DNA of 16,747 nt, taken from positions 1 to 16,747 of the forward strand of contig JACPQO010000030.1 of NCBI GenBank assembly GCA_016190405.1. The letters are read 5' to 3'. This document shows, piece by piece, positions 7,633 to 13,471 of this stretch (positions are counted from its first letter, which is position 1; each line of letters begins with the position of its first letter). The position numbers and the translations under genes were made by a program. The notes beneath the pieces are model-generated. The model was not told the origin of the DNA, ran no database searches, and was given only the letters and a program-made list of their open reading frames with translations. This DNA comes from Chloroflexota bacterium (GTDB lineage: Bacteria > Chloroflexota > Dehalococcoidia > SM23-28-2 > RBG-16-64-32).

Positions 7633-7783
7633 CGCCGGCGCCCGCAGATGGTGCAGGCCTCGATGACCTCTGTAAAAGGAGGCGGGCAGCCCCAAGCAGC
7701 GGTGGTTACTGTTGAGCGGGCGCCGGCGCGTTATGTGGGATGGCGCGGGCAAGGTGCTGAAGCCGCGCTTTTTTGTTGCCCGC
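7633..7783 (+). promoter_or_regulatory. Candidate attenuator leader with mutually exclusive stems
   Basis: Three features are read directly. First, CGCCGGCGCCCGC (7633-7645) and GCGGGCGCCGGCG (7716-7728) are perfect 13-bp inverted arms 70 nt apart. Second, GCGCGG (7743-7748) pairs with CCGCGC (7763-7768), directly followed by six Ts (7769-7774), like an intrinsic terminator. Third, GCGGGCAA (7745-7752) pairs perfectly with TTGCCCGC (7776-7783); this overlaps the terminator's 5' arm, so the two cannot form together. GCGGGC occurs three times (7682, 7716, 7745) and GCCCGC twice (7640, 7778), allowing partner switching. The element ends 6 nt before the AAGGAGG ribosome site. It matches no riboswitch class I can recognise. 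Confidence 0.5.
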
Positions 7784-7804
7784 AGGCGTAAGGAGGCTCC
7801 ATGA
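7733..7804 (+). CDS. Possible 23-residue leader peptide overlapping the USP start
   Basis: ATG at 7733 opens a 23-codon frame ending in TGA at 7802-7804, which overlaps the USP start codon as ATGA. The peptide begins MWDGAGKVLKPRFF and is basic (ARRRKEAP at the end). The frame spans the terminator/antiterminator arms, so ribosome movement could influence folding. No ribosome-binding site is visible upstream of the ATG, and a chance frame in GC-rich DNA is equally possible. Confidence 0.2.
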   Translation: MWDGAGKVLKPRFFVARRRKEAP

Positions 7805-8664
7805 TCGAACGGATCCTGGCTCCGCTGGACGGCTCCGAACTGGCCGAGACCGTACTCCCGTACGTCGAACACCTGGCGGTGCGGACCGGCGCCGATGTGC
7901 GGCTGCTGAGGGTGGCCCGCACGGAGGCCGAGAGGGCGGCAGCGAACGCCTATCTTCAGGCCAAGCGCCAGGAGCTCCGGCAACGGGCCGTGGAGGCTTC
8001 TGTGGCGGTGGCGCCGGACGGGGAGGCGGAGACGATCCTGGCCGAGGCGGACAACTGGGACGTGAGCCTAATCGCCATGAGCACCCACGGCCAGTCCGGG
8101 GTGTTACGCTGGGTGTTCGGCAGCGTGGCCGACAAGGTTCTGCACGGGAGCTCGCGCCCGCTGTTGGTGGTGCGCTCGCGCCCGGCCAGAGAGCGGCCGG
8201 CGGAGGTGAAGATCGAGCGCATCCTGGTGCCCCTGGACGGCTCGGAACTGTCGCTGACCGTGCTGCCCTACGTGGAAGACATAGCCAAAGCATTGGGGGC
8301 CAGCCTGGTGCTGTTCAACGCCGTGATCCCGCTGGACATCTATCCGGGCGCGGAGGTAGCGCCGACGCGCGTAGGAAGCCTCATCGACGACCTGCTGGCC
8401 CAGGCGCAATCGTTCCTGACGGCGGTCGAGAAGGAGTGCGCCGGACGGGGGGTCAAGGCGCGCAGCGTCGCCACCATCGGCTTCCCGGTCGATGAGACGG
8501 TGCGGGTGGCGACGGAGGTGGGGGCCGGGCTCATCGCCCTGGCCACCCACGGGCGCTCAGGGGTGAACCGCTGGATAATGGGCAGCGTGGCGGACGGGGT
8601 GGTACGCCGGAGCGCGCTGCCCTGCCTGCTGCTGCGACCGGAGGGGCTGGCGGCAGAGGAGTGA
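7801..8664 (+). CDS. Universal stress protein, two tandem UspA domains
   Basis: A 287-residue tandem USP. Domain 1 (about 1-130) begins MIERILAPLDGSELAETVLPYVE and carries STHGQSGVLRWVFGSVADKV. Domain 2 (about 138-285) begins IERILVPLDGSELSLTVLPYVE and carries ATHGRSGVNRWIMGSVADGV. Both keep the THG-x9-GS nucleotide-binding signature, unlike the minus-strand tandem USP. The two domains are clearly alike, suggesting an internal duplication. AAGGAGG at 7790-7796 sets the ATG. The stop codon lies 2 nt before the ATG of the M50 protease gene, so the two are co-translated. In mycobacteria a tandem USP (Rv2623) sits near a CBS-bearing M50 protease (Rv2625c) in the DosR regulon; the arrangement here is similar. 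Expression is probably governed by the promoter, dyads and leader just upstream. Confidence 0.93.
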   Translation: MIERILAPLDGSELAETVLPYVEHLAVRTGADVRLLRVARTEAERAAANAYLQAKRQELRQRAVEASVAVAPDGEAETILAEADNWDVSLIAMSTHGQSGVLRWVFGSVADKVLHGSSRPLLVVRSRPARERPAEVKIERILVPLDGSELSLTVLPYVEDIAKALGASLVLFNAVIPLDIYPGAEVAPTRVGSLIDDLLAQAQSFLTAVEKECAGRGVKARSVATIGFPVDETVRVATEVGAGLIALATHGRSGVNRWIMGSVADGVVRRSALPCLLLRPEGLAAEE

Positions 8665-8666
8665 CG

Positions 8667-9815
8667 ATGGGCTCCTTCCGGCTGGGACGCATCGCCGGGA
8701 TCGACATCCTGGTCCACTGGAGCTGGTTCGCCATCTTCTTCCTGCTCACCTGGTGGCTGGCGGCGGGCTTCTTCGCCGACGTGTACGAGGACTGGAGCGC
8801 CAGCGAGCGCTGGGGCTCGGCGGTAGTGGCAGCCCTCCTGTTCTTCGGCTCGGTGCTCCTGCACGAGCTTTCGCACTCGCTGGTAGCCAAACGGCTGGGG
8901 CTGCCGGTAAAGAGCATCACGCTGTTCATATTCGGCGGGGTGTCGGCCCTGGGGGCAGAGCCGAGCAACGCCAGGCAGGAGTTCCGGGTAGCCATCGTTG
9001 GCCCCCTGACGAGCTTCCTGCTGGCAGGGGTCTTCGGCGCTCTTCTGGTCGTGGCCTGGGCCGCCGACAGGCTGGATTCCCCGCCGGGGGCCATCGCGGA
9101 GTACCTGGCGTTCATCAACCTGGCCGTGGGCGTATTCAACATGCTGCCGGGCTACCCCCTGGACGGCGGGCGGGTGCTGCGGGCCAGCCTATGGGCCCGT
9201 AGCGGCAACCTGCTGTCGGCGACGAAGATAGCCGCCGGCGCCGGCACGTTCATCGCCTTCGGGCTGATCGCAGCGGGGGTGCTTTCCATCCTGGCCGGCT
9301 CCTTCATCGGCGGCGCCTGGTTCATCGTCATCGGCTGGTTCCTGCGCAACGTATCGGAGGCGTCGTACCAGCAGCTGCTGTTCCGCAGCTCGCTGGAAGG
9401 GACCAGAGTGAGCGAGGTCATCAACCGCAGCTTCCACGCGGCGCCGCCGGACATCTCGCTGAGCCAGCTGGTCAACGAATACATGCTGGCCTGGAGCCAG
9501 CGCTGCGTCCCCATCGTGGCCGGCGAAGAGCTGCTGGGGCTGGTGACGATGGGCGATCTGAAGCGGGTGGCTCAAGAGGAGTGGGCGACGACCAGCACGT
9601 TCCGGGCCATGACACCCCTGGAGAAGCTCCACGTAGCCAGGCCGCAGGACGACCTGACCCAGGCGCTGGACGCCATGGCGTCCCACGACGTGCACCAGCT
9701 GCCGGTGCTGGAAGGGCGCCTGTTCCTGGGCTTCGTGACCCGCGCCGATGTTCTGAAGCTGATCCAGATCCGCAGCGAGCTAGGCGGCAAGCCCAGCAGC
9801 GTCCAGGGGTCCTGA
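8667..9815 (+). CDS. M50 site-2-type membrane metalloprotease with CBS pair
   Basis: A 382-residue intramembrane zinc protease. The zinc motif HELSH (His66, Glu67, His70) is inside a membrane helix, and the third ligand Asp166 lies in NMLPGYPLDGGRVLR. Several further hydrophobic helices (about residues 15-35, 52-70, 108-130, 145-165, 190-225) match the family. The C-terminal part (about 240-375) is a CBS pair: CVPIVAGEELLGLVTMGDLK and HQLPVLEGRLFLGFVTRADVLK, which usually senses adenine nucleotides. This architecture matches the mycobacterial Rip3 (Rv2625c) type. Substrates are unknown; anti-sigma factors or regulators are typical of the fold. ATG at 8667 is preferred over GTG at 8661 because AGAGGAG ends 5 nt upstream of it. 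The gene ends 9 bp from a convergent receiver gene. Confidence 0.93.
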   Translation: MGSFRLGRIAGIDILVHWSWFAIFFLLTWWLAAGFFADVYEDWSASERWGSAVVAALLFFGSVLLHELSHSLVAKRLGLPVKSITLFIFGGVSALGAEPSNARQEFRVAIVGPLTSFLLAGVFGALLVVAWAADRLDSPPGAIAEYLAFINLAVGVFNMLPGYPLDGGRVLRASLWARSGNLLSATKIAAGAGTFIAFGLIAAGVLSILAGSFIGGAWFIVIGWFLRNVSEASYQQLLFRSSLEGTRVSEVINRSFHAAPPDISLSQLVNEYMLAWSQRCVPIVAGEELLGLVTMGDLKRVAQEEWATTSTFRAMTPLEKLHVARPQDDLTQALDAMASHDVHQLPVLEGRLFLGFVTRADVLKLIQIRSELGGKPSSVQGS

Positions 9816-9819
9816 GCCA

Positions 9820-9835
9820 CCGCCCTAGCAGGCGG
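9820..9835. terminator. Short hairpin between convergent genes
   Basis: CCGCC (9820-9824) pairs with GGCGG (9831-9835) across a 6-nt loop between the protease and receiver stop codons. It has no T-run and could be chance in GC-rich sequence. Confidence 0.25.
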
Positions 9836-10208
9836 CAACGGGCTGCAACAGACCGCGGAGCTCCTCGGTCAGGGCCTTCAGGCTAATGCCCTTCAAGAGG
9901 CACCTATCGACGCCGGCCTGGAGGTAGTCGCGCTCCTCCCCGGCCAGCAGGTACGAGGTGAAGACGACGAGGCGCGAGCCCGGGCTGGCGCGGGCGATGC
10001 GCCGGTACATAGGGGCGCTGTGAGCACCCATCCCCTTGAGGTCGACGAGGATGATGTCCGGTTCCCAGAACCAGGCCAGCTCCGTGCCCAACAGCGCGTC
10101 GCCGGTGTGCGCCACGACGCGGAACGGCGGGTAGGAGTTCAGCCGTCGGGCCAGCAGGCCCCGGACTCCGCTGTGTTCATCGATTATGAGGATAGTGATT
10201 TCCGGCAT
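9825..10208 (-). CDS. Orphan single-domain response regulator (receiver protein)
   Basis: A 127-residue stand-alone receiver domain: ITILIIDEHSGVRGLLARRL at the start, phosphoacceptor Asp56 in DIILVDLKG, Thr84 in LVVFTSY and Lys106 in CLLKG. The acidic pair is Asp10-Glu11 instead of Asp-Asp, still compatible with Mg2+ binding. No output domain follows. Such proteins act by protein contacts, as phosphate sinks or by competing for a kinase. It is divergent from the histidine kinase gene across 129 bp holding two dyad sites, so regulation with the kinase is likely. The frame is open further upstream, but the domain and GAGGGG 5 nt before the ATG at 10208 fix the start. Which kinase phosphorylates it is unknown; the adjacent one is the obvious candidate. 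Confidence 0.88.
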   Translation of the reverse strand: MPEITILIIDEHSGVRGLLARRLNSYPPFRVVAHTGDALLGTELAWFWEPDIILVDLKGMGAHSAPMYRRIARASPGSRLVVFTSYLLAGEERDYLQAGVDRCLLKGISLKALTEELRGLLQPVAAC

Positions 10209-10258
10209 GCCGCCCCTCTTCATCATCAAACGTAGCGCCCTCAAGAATGGATCGGACA

Positions 10259-10272
10259 GGGCATAGCGGCCC
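10259..10272. promoter_or_regulatory. DosR-box-like dyad (site D2)
   Basis: GGGCA-TAGC-GGCCC differs at one base from GGGCC-N4-GGCCC. It is centred exactly 23 bp from site D1 in the kinase/receiver intergenic region. It would fit an activator site for the minus-strand receiver gene, whose -10 is not clear (TACGTT near 10229-10234 is weak). Confidence 0.4.
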
Positions 10273-10287
10273 CTACAGAAGGGGCCG
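10267..10287. repeat. Perfect 8-bp inverted repeat between divergent genes
   Basis: CGGCCCCT (10267-10274) and AGGGGCCG (10280-10287) are exact inverted arms around ACAGA. It links the two dyads D2 and D1 and might partly arise from their similarity. Confidence 0.5.
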
Positions 10288-10295
10288 AGTGTCCC
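10282..10295. promoter_or_regulatory. DosR-box-like dyad (site D1)
   Basis: GGGCC-GAGT-GTCCC matches GGG(A/C)C-N4-GTCCC at all half-site positions. It is centred about 46.5 bp upstream of the inferred kinase transcription start and 23 bp from D2. Confidence 0.5.
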
Positions 10296-10322
10296 GTCAG
10301 GAGAGGGCCAGGCCGGGTGGGT

Positions 10323-10328
10323 TATAAT
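10323..10328 (+). promoter_or_regulatory. -10 box giving a leaderless kinase mRNA
   Basis: A perfect TATAAT ends 9 nt before the ATG at 10338. Usual -10 to start spacing puts the first transcribed base at about 10335-10338, so the mRNA has essentially no leader. There is no ribosome site and no -35 (GGAGAG at the expected place), so an activator at D1 may be needed. Confidence 0.62.
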
Positions 10329-10337
10329 CTCCCTAGA

Positions 10338-11786
10338 ATGACACGAAAAGTGCGGCCCTTGGGGAGCTTTTCCCTGAGCCTGAACACTCTGCGCTGGATC
10401 GCCATCATCGTTCCCGTGACGTTCGGGGTCGGCATCGGGGTGTTCGAGGACCAGGTGCTGGAACCGATGATGGCGGAGCACTGGGCGCACATCCTGGTAA
10501 CCGCCGTCATCGGGCTGGCTGCCCTGGCATTTTCCACGTTCATCTTCACCTTGCTGGGCCGGACGTACCGGCAGTTGAAGGAGCACGAGAAGCAACTGGA
10601 GCGCCAGGCCGTAGAGCTACAGTCGGCCACGCAAGCCACCCAGAAGCGAGCCGAGGAATGGAAGTCGCTGTTCGAGCTGGGGCGGGAGGTGACCGCCTCG
10701 CCGGACCTGGAGGCGCTGCTCCACTCCATCGTGTCCAGGGCCAAGAGCCTGCTGAACACGGACATCGCGGCCCTCATGCTGCTCACGCCGGACGGGGAGC
10801 ACGCCAACATGGCGGCCCAGGCGGGGCTCCGTACGCCGGCCATGCAGCAACTGCGGCTGCCGGCGGCGCACGGGATACAAGGGCTGGTGCTGGAGACCGG
10901 GGGACCGGTCATCGTGGAGGACTACCAGAGTGACGACAGGCTGCGCAGCCGGCCGGCTCGCTTGGTAGCGGCAGAGGGGTTGGTTTCGCTGGTTTCGGTG
11001 CCCTTCTCCGGGAAGGGCAGGCCGCTGGGTACGCTGACGGTGGGCAACCGCCAGCCCACGCGGTTCGACCAGCGACACGCCGAGCTGCTGGAGGCCTTCG
11101 CTAGCTGGGCCGCGGTGGCCGCCGAGACCAGCCACTTGTACGAGAAGGTGGAGAGCCTGGCCCGCCTGGAGGAACGCGAGCGCATCGGCATGGACCTGCA
11201 CGACGGCGTGATCCAGTCGATCTACGCGGTGGGGCTGAACCTGGAGGACTGCGCCGAGAGGGTCGAGCAAGCGCCGGAGGACGTACGCAAGGGACTGGAG
11301 AGGGCGATAGACGACCTGAGCCGGGTGATCAAGGACATCCGCAGCTACATTTTCGACCTGCGGCCGCAGGTGTCACAGGTGACCGACCTGCCGCAGGCGG
11401 TCAGCGAGCTGGTGCGGGATGTCCGCGTCAACACGCTGATGGATGTCGAACTTGCCATTGAGGGGAAACTGGATGGGCTGCTGGACCAGGACCAGGCGCT
11501 GGCCCTGTTCCACATCGCACAGGAGGCGCTGAACAACGTCAGCCGGCACTCCCAGGCCTCGTCCGTGCGGGTGCGGCTGGCAGCGGACGAGGACCGGGTC
11601 GTCCTGGAGGTGCAGGACAACGGCGTGGGCTTCGACGTGAAGGAGAGCGCCGGCACCGGCAAGCAGGGGATGCGCAACATCAATGACCGGGCCCGCAGCC
11701 TGGGGGCGGCCCTGACGGTTGCCAGCCAGCGCGGGCTCGGCACGCGAGTGGCGGTGGAACTGCCGATGGCCAGGGTGAAAGGCTAG
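10338..11786 (+). CDS. Membrane GAF histidine kinase, NarL/DosS type (HisKA_3)
   Basis: A 482-residue sensor kinase. Two membrane helices (about 18-35 and 51-74) are separated by a very short outside loop, so the signal is probably sensed in the cytoplasm or membrane. A coiled-coil (about 75-108) leads to a GAF domain (about 115-265). The HisKA_3 segment ERERIGMDLHDGVIQSIYAV has phosphorylated His288. The HATPase part shows the N-box FHIAQEALNN (391-400), G1 DNGVGFD (427-433) and G2 GKQGMRNIND. This is the architecture of NarL-family partners such as DosS and DesK-like kinases; the GAF ligand (heme, nucleotide or other) cannot be told. ATG at 10338 is chosen because an upstream GTG at 10317 would lie before the -10 box. 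The regulator gene starts 4 bp after its stop. Confidence 0.92.
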   Translation: MTRKVRPLGSFSLSLNTLRWIAIIVPVTFGVGIGVFEDQVLEPMMAEHWAHILVTAVIGLAALAFSTFIFTLLGRTYRQLKEHEKQLERQAVELQSATQATQKRAEEWKSLFELGREVTASPDLEALLHSIVSRAKSLLNTDIAALMLLTPDGEHANMAAQAGLRTPAMQQLRLPAAHGIQGLVLETGGPVIVEDYQSDDRLRSRPARLVAAEGLVSLVSVPFSGKGRPLGTLTVGNRQPTRFDQRHAELLEAFASWAAVAAETSHLYEKVESLARLEERERIGMDLHDGVIQSIYAVGLNLEDCAERVEQAPEDVRKGLERAIDDLSRVIKDIRSYIFDLRPQVSQVTDLPQAVSELVRDVRVNTLMDVELAIEGKLDGLLDQDQALALFHIAQEALNNVSRHSQASSVRVRLAADEDRVVLEVQDNGVGFDVKESAGTGKQGMRNINDRARSLGAALTVASQRGLGTRVAVELPMARVKG

Positions 11787-11790
11787 GGAT

Positions 11791-12453
11791 ATGCCCGAAG
11801 ATAAGATCACGATACTGATCGTGGACGACCATGAGGTGGTGCGGATGGGGCTGCGCACGCTGCTGGAGCGGCGGCCCGGCTTCCTGGTCGTGGGCGAAGC
11901 GGGAACGGTAGCGGAATCGATAGCGTCCGCCCGTCAATCGCAGCCCGACGTGGTGGTGATGGACATCCGGCTGCCGGACGGCAGCGGGGTGGAGGCCTGC
12001 CGCGAGATCCGGGACGAGCGGCCGCAGACGAAGGTGATCATGCTGACCTCCTACGCCGACGAAGAGGCGCTGTACGGCTCCATCATGGCCGGGGCTTCGG
12101 GGTACCTGCTGAAGCAGACGCGGGGACAGTCGCTGGCGGAGGCGATCGACCGCGTGGCGCGGGGCGAATCGCTGCTGGACCCGGCCGTGACCGATAAGGT
12201 GCTGGAGCGGATGCGTCAGCTGGCGCGGGGGGAGTCGGACGAGCTGGCGGCGCTATCGCCGCAGGAGCGCAAGATCCTGGCGCTGATAGCGGAAGGGAAG
12301 ACCAACAAGGAGATCGCGCAAGCGGTGTTTCTGAGCGATAAGACGGTGAAGAACTACGTCTCCAGCATCCTGAGCAAGCTGAACTTGAGGCGCCGTGCCG
12401 AGGCGGCGGCCTTCATCGCCGAGCGGCGGGGCAGGCAGCTCCGCCAGGACTGA
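11791..12453 (+). CDS. NarL/DosR-type response regulator
   Basis: A 220-residue two-domain regulator. The receiver domain (about 5-122) has Asp12-Asp13, phosphoacceptor Asp58 in VVVMDIRLPDG, Thr86 in IMLTSY and Lys108 in GYLLKQT. The LuxR-type HTH (about 155-208) reads LSPQERKILALIAEGKTNKE and then LSDKTVKNYVSSILSKLNLR. In Mycobacterium DosR, Lys179, Lys182 and Asn183 contact DNA; the same KTVKN pattern gives Lys184, Lys187 and Asn188 here. I infer a DosR-like regulator that may bind the GGGCC-N4-GGCCC dyads around it. It is coupled to the kinase gene 4 bp upstream, its likely partner. NarL-family proteins are numerous, so DosR orthology needs a tree. Confidence 0.93.
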   Translation: MPEDKITILIVDDHEVVRMGLRTLLERRPGFLVVGEAGTVAESIASARQSQPDVVVMDIRLPDGSGVEACREIRDERPQTKVIMLTSYADEEALYGSIMAGASGYLLKQTRGQSLAEAIDRVARGESLLDPAVTDKVLERMRQLARGESDELAALSPQERKILALIAEGKTNKEIAQAVFLSDKTVKNYVSSILSKLNLRRRAEAAAFIAERRGRQLRQD

Positions 12454-12459
12454 TCGTCC

Positions 12460-12476
12460 CCGGGTCGGAAGCCCGG
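12460..12476 (+). terminator. Weak hairpin after the response regulator
   Basis: CCGGG (12460-12464) pairs with CCCGG (12472-12476) across a 7-nt loop, 7 nt after the regulator's stop codon. No T-run is present. Confidence 0.3.
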
Positions 12477-12567
12477 AAGGGCAGCCTCCAGACACCCGCT
12501 AAGCCATCCGCCAGCCCATGCCCTTCGCGGGCTCCCTACGTGACCGCTTTCGTGTCAGGCCAGGCGC

Positions 12568-12747
12568 TCAGGCAGCCTTGACGACCGAGAACGGCTCGCC
12601 CAGGATGCCGGCCGTTAAGACACGAGCCTCTTCCGCCTGGTTGAGGATATAGCCGCACTGGACGCAGGAGATGTAGTAGCCGTAGATGTCGGACTCCTGG
12701 CGGAGATCGCCCCGGCAGCGCGGGCACTGCTTGAGCCAGTAACGCAC
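12568..12747 (-). CDS. 59-residue zinc-ribbon protein
   Basis: A short gene easily missed by length filters. GTG at 12747 starts MRYWLKQCPRCRGDL, followed by DIYGYYISCVQCGYIL, and the frame ends with EPFSVVKAA and TGA at 12568. The two pairs CPRC (8-11) and CVQC (28-31) form a four-cysteine zinc ribbon. Function is unknown; proteins of this kind may bind nucleic acid or a partner protein. I recall similar MRYWLK-CPRC-GDL proteins in Chloroflexota, but could not search. GGAGAGG lies about 4 nt upstream of the GTG, supporting the start. It has its own promoter with a palindrome overlapping the -10 and converges with the response regulator gene, 114 bp away. Confidence 0.82.
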   Translation of the reverse strand: MRYWLKQCPRCRGDLRQESDIYGYYISCVQCGYILNQAEEARVLTAGILGEPFSVVKAA

Positions 12748-12767
12748 GGTCCTCTCCGTTCCAGCCT

Positions 12768-12796
12768 TTTAGACGTCTAAGCCCGCCACCTCTCAA
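12768..12796 (-). promoter_or_regulatory. Promoter of the zinc-ribbon gene
   Basis: On the minus strand TTGAGA (plus 12791-12796; 5 of 6 consensus) is followed by a 17-nt spacer and TCTAAA (12768-12773; 4 of 6). Transcription would start near 12761, about 14 bases before the GTG at 12747. Confidence 0.55.
12769..12780. promoter_or_regulatory. Perfect 12-bp palindrome over the -10 (operator candidate)
   Basis: TTAGACGTCTAA reads the same on both strands and overlaps the -10 box of the zinc-ribbon promoter, the typical place for a repressor operator. It is AT-richer than its surroundings and unlike the GGGCC dyads, suggesting a different regulator. Confidence 0.5.
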
Positions 12797-12861
12797 CCTT
12801 CCAGGGCAAGGGTAATGGCATAGCCAGGCCGGGATGAGAAGGCGTTCGGCACTAGGTGCGG

Positions 12862-12875
12862 GGGCCTTTCGGCCC
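12862..12875. promoter_or_regulatory. DosR-box-like dyad (site B1)
   Basis: GGGCC-TTTC-GGCCC is a perfect dyad, flanked by G and A exactly as at site C1. Partial copies lie 23 bp on each side: AAGGC-GTTC-GGCAC at 12839-12852 and GGGCC-GAGA-GGGCT at 12885-12898. It is about 107 bp upstream of the zinc-ribbon start site, so its target promoter is unclear. Confidence 0.45.
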
Positions 12876-12896
12876 ATTGTGAGGGGGCCGAGAGGG

Positions 12897-13007
12897 CTAG
12901 CTGAAGGTGAGAAACTTGGGCTCGATGAAGGCCCTCAGGATATCTGGCCGCGAGATGACGCCCACCAGCCGCCCGTTCTCGGTCACAGGAACGCGGAGAG
13001 GCGCCGC
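12897..13007 (-). pseudogene. Remnant of a CBS-domain protein (C-terminal fragment)
   Basis: Reading the minus strand, the frame gives RVPVTENGRLVGVISRPDI, then LRAFIEPKFLTFS and a stop (plus 12897-12899). This is the characteristic last third of a CBS domain (hydrophobic-P-V-x-x-x-G-x-L-x-G-(V/I)-(I/V)-S-x-x-D-(I/L)-(L/V)). Everything before it is missing: an in-frame stop lies at 13008-13010, and the intact DUF302 gene ends at 13020. There is no start codon or ribosome site. I infer a deletion that joined the tail of a CBS protein to the 3' side of the DUF302 gene, with the junction near 12995-13010. Two-CBS proteins such as Hrp1 belong to the DosR regulon in mycobacteria, so the lost gene fits the neighbourhood. 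Confidence 0.72.
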
Positions 13008-13019
13008 CTATCCTATTTG

Positions 13020-13418
13020 TTAGCCGCTCAGCCGGTCAATGACGCGTTCCAGCTTCTCGCGGGCGATCCGGGAGACCTCGTCCAGGCCCGAGGCGCCGGA
13101 GAGCCGGGCCATCACCAGCGGGTCCAGGATCGACACGACGGAGCCGCCGTCCTCCTGTCGCACGGTGACGTTGCAGGGCAGCAGCAGCCCGGCCTCGATA
13201 TCGTCCTGGAGGGCGGCGAAGGCCAGCGGGGGGTTACAGGCGCCCAGGATGACGTAGGGCTGAAAGTCGGCGCCGATCTTCTCCCGCAACGTCTGGCGGA
13301 CATCGATCTCCGTGAGGATACCGAAGCCCTCTTCCTTGAGGGCGCCTCTTACGGCCGCGATAGCCGGCTCCAGGGGCAGGTCAAGGGCGATGGACAGGCC
13401 GTAGGGCAACTCTTTCAT
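13020..13418 (-). CDS. DUF302 protein
   Basis: A 132-residue single-domain protein. Its core, ALKEEGFGILTEIDVRQTLR, then FQPYVILGACNPPLAFAALQ and GLLLPCNVTVRQ, is the pattern of the DUF302 family: a 'GFG+L+EIDV' motif, a 'LGACNP' cysteine motif and a 'LLPCN' motif. The two Cys residues (in GACNPP and LPCNV) are conserved in the family and could bind a ligand or metal; the function is not established. ATG at 13418 is supported by GGAGG 8 nt upstream, and upstream in-frame sequence is not domain-like. A -10 like TACCAT (plus 13442-13447) lies about 43 bp from dyad C1, suggesting the same control as the USP genes. It is divergent from the SDR gene, 158 bp away. Confidence 0.87.
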   Translation of the reverse strand: MKELPYGLSIALDLPLEPAIAAVRGALKEEGFGILTEIDVRQTLREKIGADFQPYVILGACNPPLAFAALQDDIEAGLLLPCNVTVRQEDGGSVVSILDPLVMARLSGASGLDEVSRIAREKLERVIDRLSG

Positions 13419-13441
13419 CGTGACCACCTCCAACCAAGGAG

Positions 13442-13447
13442 ATGGTA
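13442..13447 (-). promoter_or_regulatory. Candidate -10 box of the DUF302 gene
   Basis: TACCAT on the minus strand (4 of 6 consensus) gives a start near 13435, so dyad C1 would be centred at about -43.5, as at the minus-strand USP promoter. No -35 is evident. Confidence 0.38.
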
Positions 13448-13471
13448 AGGCCAGAGAAGCGGCCAGGCTAG

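Noticed and set aside
7633..7783. Known riboswitch (cobalamin, TPP, SAM, guanidine, c-di-GMP, c-di-AMP classes)
   Set aside because: I could not recognise any conserved core sequence of these classes, so no class is assigned.
7489..7983. N-terminal extension of the single-domain USP
   Set aside because: It would cross the divergent promoter and the neighbouring USP gene; a good ribosome site and the UspA domain both begin at 7488.
12536..12877. 113-residue minus-strand frame over the zinc-ribbon gene
   Set aside because: Another minus-strand frame encodes the cysteine-paired zinc ribbon with a ribosome site; this one is Arg/Leu/Pro-rich and crosses the promoter and palindrome.
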